Positions 5,354-5,597 of a stretch of 5,597 nucleotides of DNA are shown in pieces. The translations under genes and the position numbers were made by a program. Numbering within the stretch: position 1 is the stretch's first letter; each line of letters starts with the position of its first letter. The notes under the pieces are model-generated. The model saw only the letters and a program-made list of their open reading frames with translations, was not told the DNA's origin and did no database searches. This DNA comes from Acidobacteriota bacterium (GTDB taxonomy: Bacteria; Acidobacteriota; Terriglobia; Terriglobales; Acidobacteriaceae): positions 1 through 5,597 of the forward strand of contig JAJZHR010000189.1 in NCBI GenBank assembly GCA_021810815.1, written 5' to 3'.

Positions 5354-5597
5354 TTATGCGGCTCCGCGCGCTTCGGTACGGCTTGCGGGGAAGAGCCTGT
5401 GGAAATTTTCGGTGGTCTGTGCGGCCAGGGTGGCCGGGGGTACGTTGCGGAGGCCGGCGACGAACTGGGCGGTGAGGGCGGTGTGCGCCGGCTCGTTGCG
5501 CTGGCCACGCAGGGGGATCGGCGTCAGGAAGGGCGCGTCGGTCTCCACCAGGATGCGGTCGGCGGGCGCGGTGCGGGCCACCTGCTGGATAGTCACC
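5354..5597 (-). CDS. tatD: TatD family metal-dependent hydrolase/DNase, C-terminal part (5' end off the window)
   Basis: Only the last 80 or so codons are present; the frame is open at the right edge, so the true start lies outside and the GTG at 5596 is internal. The visible end has the TatD signature: RILVETDAPFLTP (14–26 of the visible residues), where the Asp of ETD is a conserved metal ligand, then RGQRNEP (30–36) and TTENFHRLF (61–69). TatD proteins are TIM-barrel, divalent-metal enzymes with 3'-5' exonuclease activity on DNA/RNA in characterised members. The gene ends in TAA 30 bases before yajQ and probably heads the tatD–yajQ–prenyl synthase group in this window. The N-terminal HxH metal site cannot be checked here, and TatD, YcfH and related paralogues are hard to separate from this fragment. 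Confidence 0.9.
   Translation of the reverse strand, partial: VTIQQVARTAPADRILVETDAPFLTPIPLRGQRNEPAHTALTAQFVAGLRNVPPATLAAQTTENFHRLFPASRTEARGAA

Overview
The window looks like ordinary chromosome from a moderately GC-rich bacterium, most likely an acidobacterium (class Terriglobia, Granulicella/Terriglobus/Edaphobacter-like). That assignment is an inference from the gene set (homocysteine methyltransferase–MTHFR fusion, long-chain prenyl synthase, YajQ) and from the style of the intergenic repeats (C-tract plus T5, GCAGATTCC…GGAATGAC hairpins); no rRNA or other marker gene is present. No phage, insertion sequence, CRISPR array, tRNA or rRNA is seen.

Layout. Bases 1–589 (minus) hold the N-terminal part of a secreted or lipoprotein-like beta-propeller-type protein read from a TTG start. 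A compact divergent spacer (590–782) separates it from a plus-strand pair: a bifunctional homocysteine S-methyltransferase/methylenetetrahydrofolate reductase (783–2660) whose stop codon overlaps the start of xseB, the exonuclease VII small subunit (2660–2926). The minus strand of the right half carries tatD (3' part only), yajQ and a long-chain polyprenyl diphosphate synthase, in that transcription order and closely spaced, so they are plausibly one operon entering from the right edge.

The two gene groups converge on a 791-base intergenic region (2927–3717), the most unusual part of the window. It holds a C-rich terminator candidate, two 69-bp tandem units with a conserved small hairpin, a 45-bp tandem repeat of about 2.7 units, a degenerate GTTGCC-type array, a strong G-quadruplex motif and an 86-base element with perfect 15-bp inverted arms. 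Two copies of one hairpin core (GCAGATTCC…GGAATGAC), each preceded by TGTAGTCG, lie about 460 bases apart in it. I interpret this as a landing zone for dispersed non-coding repeats between converging transcripts, not as a gene.

Functionally, the plus-strand genes serve one-carbon/methionine metabolism and DNA repair. The minus-strand genes are a TatD-family nuclease, a nucleotide-binding YajQ protein and a prenyl-chain enzyme probably supplying the quinone side chain. I see no convincing new multi-gene system; the repeat-packed spacer is the only stretch deserving a real second look.
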